Below, piece by piece: positions 60,561-64,000 of a DNA stretch of 64,000 nt (its first letter is position 1; each line of letters opens with the position of its first letter). The notes below the pieces were generated by a model. That model was given only the letters and a program-made list of their open reading frames with translations. It did no database searches and was not told the DNA's origin. This stretch comes from Hordeum vulgare subsp. vulgare (lineage: Eukaryota; Streptophyta; Magnoliopsida; Poales; Poaceae). A program made the translations under genes and the position numbers. The DNA is taken from contig NC_058521.1 of NCBI RefSeq assembly GCF_904849725.1, positions 344,146,638 through 344,210,637 on the forward strand, read 5' to 3'.

Positions 60561-63500
60561 ACATGGTGTATTATAAAAATTATGTAAATAAAACTATGAT
60601 TTCCATAAGATTGAACAAAAATATGGTTGATCGTTACCTACTCTATACGACATAGTCCTAGCACTTCCATATGTAAGGGAGACTATAAAATTGCAAACAT
60701 AATAAGTTTTTCACAATGATAAGAAGACTTGTCACACGAGGAAAATCTGTAAGATGCAAGCAATATGCATGCTTATTATCTAAACAATTCCCAATTATTT
60801 TTGAAACTAATGAATTGATCACACATTTTAGTAGAAGATTTATTTTATTTTAGCACAAGAACACATAACTTGCAAACTGTGCAAGGTGAAGGCAATTATT
60901 GGAATTTTCTTAAAATATATTAGAAAATAACTTTTTTTACTAAGGGAACCAGCTCATTCACAAAAAAATAATCATTTGTTGTGACCCACAAGCACTTCTG
61001 TTTAATGCATGCTAGCTAGGCATGATGTTTTTGGTGGTTACTAGGAGATGCATTCTTCATTGGAGGTTATTTCGATATTTGAAGACCACTCAAACATTTA
61101 AGATCCTTTCCTCCATCAATTTTAAGGTTACAACCTTCTTTTTGTGTCCGGAGACAAGTGTGGCGAGTTGTGGTGCCAATGGTATATTGAGCACTTTGGC
61201 AACAAGCTTGGTGAAGAGGTGTACTAGCTGCCTTACCAAATGAAAATGGTCACCGACATCCAAATCTCTTCAGTTTTTCCCTTGCGCTTGAACTCCAGTA
61301 GATCAAAAACATAGGATCAAGCTCCTGAACTGCAAGGGAGAAACCATGCTCACCCAACATCTACAAGAGATGAGATAAATGGTGGAATACATCCTACACC
61401 ATGTTGGTCACATTACAAACGATGGAATGGACAACCAAGAGTTCTAAGACCCTACTTTTTTGTTTATGATGTGATGTAGACGAAGAATAAAATTTGTGTC
61501 GCCGTCCTTGAACCATGTGAACCACAAACGCCGTCCTTGAACCATGTGAACCACAAACGCCGTCCTTGAACCATGTGAACCACAAACGCCGAGGAGACAT
61601 AGTACAATTAAGAGGAAGGTGAGTTCGAGGTAGGTTGTTTTAAAAATTTACAGGAGCAAAGCTTCAAAGGTATAGAGTGTTTGGGTATCCTATATGGTCA
61701 AGATAGGTGATAACATCATGGGATATGAGTAGTTGTAGGATAACATTGCCGATCTTCATGGCTCGACAAATCCGAAGTTTTCGTGGCATGATTATGAGTT
61801 GGGAGATAATGCAATATAACAGGTCGACCTTGGGGGTCGTCAAATTCCACAAGTCTATCACCACTTGATGAAAACCTAAAAATCTTAGGCTAGTTCTACT
61901 CAAAGTGGAAGTCCCGTGTACCATGGTGATGTATGAGCAGTCCGTGATCTAATGGCATCGATTGGAGAATATACTTACAAGGCAGTAGAGTAGGCTATAT
62001 TGACGTTCTCAATTATGGGATCTTCACCCTCGTTGGAGTAGGTGTAGTCCTCGTTTTGAAGCTACATGTTCTTTATCTATTTTTAGGCCATGAAGTTGTA
62101 AAATGGGGATTTCACCACCCAATAGAGTTGTCCTCCACACATAGTGGAAAAATCACGCAATTTCGTAAGGATTTGATCTTCAATTCATCCTCTTGGAGGT
62201 CAAACAATCTCCTGTACCATGTAGTTTGTCTCCCGAAGAGGGTCGTCAGGAGCACTATGAGGTGGTTGGTGCCAATAATTGAGTTAGATATTAGCATAAG
62301 AAGTACACCATGTATTAAATATACCTCCACTGGTACAATGATATTGAAGGGACAAATAATCACCATTTTGGGGTCTAGGATTTGATTAATTACGAGTAGG
62401 GAGACAATCGTGACCTTGATTTTCTATAAGCAAACCCTACTCAACTAATACGTGGAGATCCCCTTACAAACACCAGCACACTACCCACTAAAGTTAAATG
62501 CCTCAAACATTCCAAATAAATACTTCGAAGATTTGGTGCATGGACAAATTGGGGGATCCAAGATCTTGCGGGGAAACGTCCAAATGTCAACTAACCGAAC
62601 CAAGGTGGTTCAGCACATCCACATGGAAGCAATGCACATCGAAGGAATGCACCAACGGAAGAAGTCCACAATGTTCAAATTGCTGTCTTCGGTGAGATGC
62701 ATGAAAAAAGGGCACTTATAGTTGGTGAGCATACCTAGATTAACTTGTTCACCCTCCTGAAGAAAAAGTAGTCATTGAAGAATAACATGTTTGGGATACT
62801 TCTTTGAGCTAAACCCACAATCCATCTGGATAATCTAGTGGACCCGCGATGTTATGTCCGACGATGGCTCATTGTGTTGCCTACTGAGAGCAGGGTGGCC
62901 ACTAATGGGGCTATTGGCTAGGATTCATGTGAATTCATCTAGTTATTTTTCAAGGGCCACATGCAAGGCATATATCTTATCCATCATTAGGTTGCCACAT
63001 CCCAACAGTATGAAGGGAGTAACATAGATGGTGCAGGTATCCGGGAAGCTTCCTCCAACATATGACCCACTTAATAAATGTGTCGAGGTTAGTTGCGTTC
63101 CACATAAAGGGTAATGGGTTCATGGAAGACACAGCTATCATAATACAACAAGTTCCAACATGGCAATGTGGGGAATAGAGTAGCGAGCGAGACCAACATA
63201 TTGGTTTGTGCGATCCTAGGGTCACTACAGGCTAGATGCCAACTATTGGTTTGCATTTTTGCTAATCTCGAATATGTGTCTCACATCCATCATTAAATTT
63301 CAAGAGATGAGGAGAACATTTATCAAAAACTGGAAAACATGGCCTCTTTGGCCAAATCCATAGGGCCCATATGACGCCCATGAAACATGAGCAGGATATT
63401 CAAAGCTTCATCCATGCCACCAAACCGACATAGGCCGATCTTGAAAGACTGTGACAAAAAATGATGGGGCAATGGAGGGTTCATGTCAAGGAAGGTATTT

Positions 63501-64000
63501 CATTGTAATCACCATGGCGAGTAGGACATTAAGCTGGGGCAGTTAGGGAGGTGGTATTCAATGGAGAAAAACATGGATGTGTGTGGGGTACCAAAGACAA
63601 CCGTTAGTGACTTGTTATACTATGGCTAGATTAGAATCAATGAACTCACTATTTGGCTCGGTCACCAAAATATCCTTGGTGCATAGGATTATTTATGAAT
63701 TCTGCGTCCACGAGGTGAGGTGGAAGATTGACATGTCAAAAAAGTCCTTCGTTTTTAGAATGAGTTCCTCGATCAAGAATGAAGGCAATACAAGCATCAA
63801 TGTAGTCGTGATTCTCTTGGTGTGATATATGTTCTAGAGATCCCAACATTAACCCTGAACCAATGTTTGACTAAATAAGCACCATACAATGAATCCAAAC
63901 ATAGATCACGAGGTGAAGAATGCATGGCATGCGATGCCAAAAGAATGATGAAGCATACATGGTAGTGGTGATTAATAGATAAATCTTTAGCTACTAGGTT
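60561..64000. other. Unassigned region to the window end
   Basis: There are short frames on both strands (for example 61022-61243 +, 62452-62721 +, 63225-62977 -). None has a domain I recognise. Composition changes to somewhat higher GC after about 61250, which may mark an old degenerate mobile element. Function unknown. Confidence 0.35.
61501..61587. repeat. Three-copy 29-bp tandem repeat
   Basis: The unit gccgtccttgaaccatgtga + accacaaac repeats perfectly at 61501, 61530 and 61559, with a partial fourth start (gccg) at 61588. The perfect identity suggests a recent duplication in otherwise degenerate sequence. Confidence 0.92.

Noticed and set aside
61501..61590. Possible CRISPR-like array
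   Set aside because: The units are directly adjacent with no spacers, and the genome is a plant; it is a simple tandem repeat.

Overview
This window is plant nuclear DNA, almost certainly from a Triticeae grass (wheat, barley, rye or Aegilops). The reasons are a copia element with BARE/WIS/Angela-type LTRs, Athila-lineage and very-long-LTR gypsy-type DNA, a CACTA transposon with TTTGCCGTC subterminal repeats, a Stowaway MITE, and one intron-rich cellular gene among the transposons. No bacterial, organellar or tRNA/rRNA feature was seen.

Bases 1-43146 are a nested transposon stack. The outermost layer is a LINE whose reverse transcriptase is cut in two: the first half ends at about 453 and the second resumes at about 41422. 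Between them lie (i) an LTR with a short internal tail from a minus-strand retroelement (454-1371), and (ii) a LTR of about 4 kb (LTR A) that is itself broken into four blocks. LTR A was hit by three insertions: a minus-strand Athila-like gypsy element (1777-20852, TSD gtaag), a second LTR of the same very long type (LTR B, 23589-27444, near-TSD acaag/tcaag), and a 13-kb CACTA element (27556-40570, TSD tat). The Athila element was in turn hit by a full-length BARE-like copia element (9905-18824, TSD caagc). Removing each insertion at its TSD restores continuity of the layer below.

All transposon genes here are broken. The copia polyprotein has several stops and frameshifts. The CACTA transposase has a frameshift in a C8 run plus stops. 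The Athila element keeps gag and protease, has no reverse transcriptase or integrase, and carries an ATHILA ORF1-like gene downstream of an internal LTR-like segment and a putative intron. The CACTA element also holds a foldback of about 220 bp just upstream of its transposase and a roughly 3.2-kb array of ~400-bp units, each containing a purine/pyrimidine hairpin.

Bases 44918-54418 hold the one cellular gene: a plus-strand, N-myristoylation-signal DUF1336 (EDR2-like C-terminal) protein. I can assemble eight exons (504 codons, open throughout). The third intron is about 7.2 kb and is filled by an antisense degenerate copia element and a probable CACTA-type relic. The fourth intron has a GC rather than GT donor. 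The usual last exon was not found.

Bases 54419-64000 are AT-rich and carry no gene I can support. They hold a CACTA subterminal fragment, a gypsy relic, a MITE-like element, microsatellites and a 3 x 29-bp tandem repeat.
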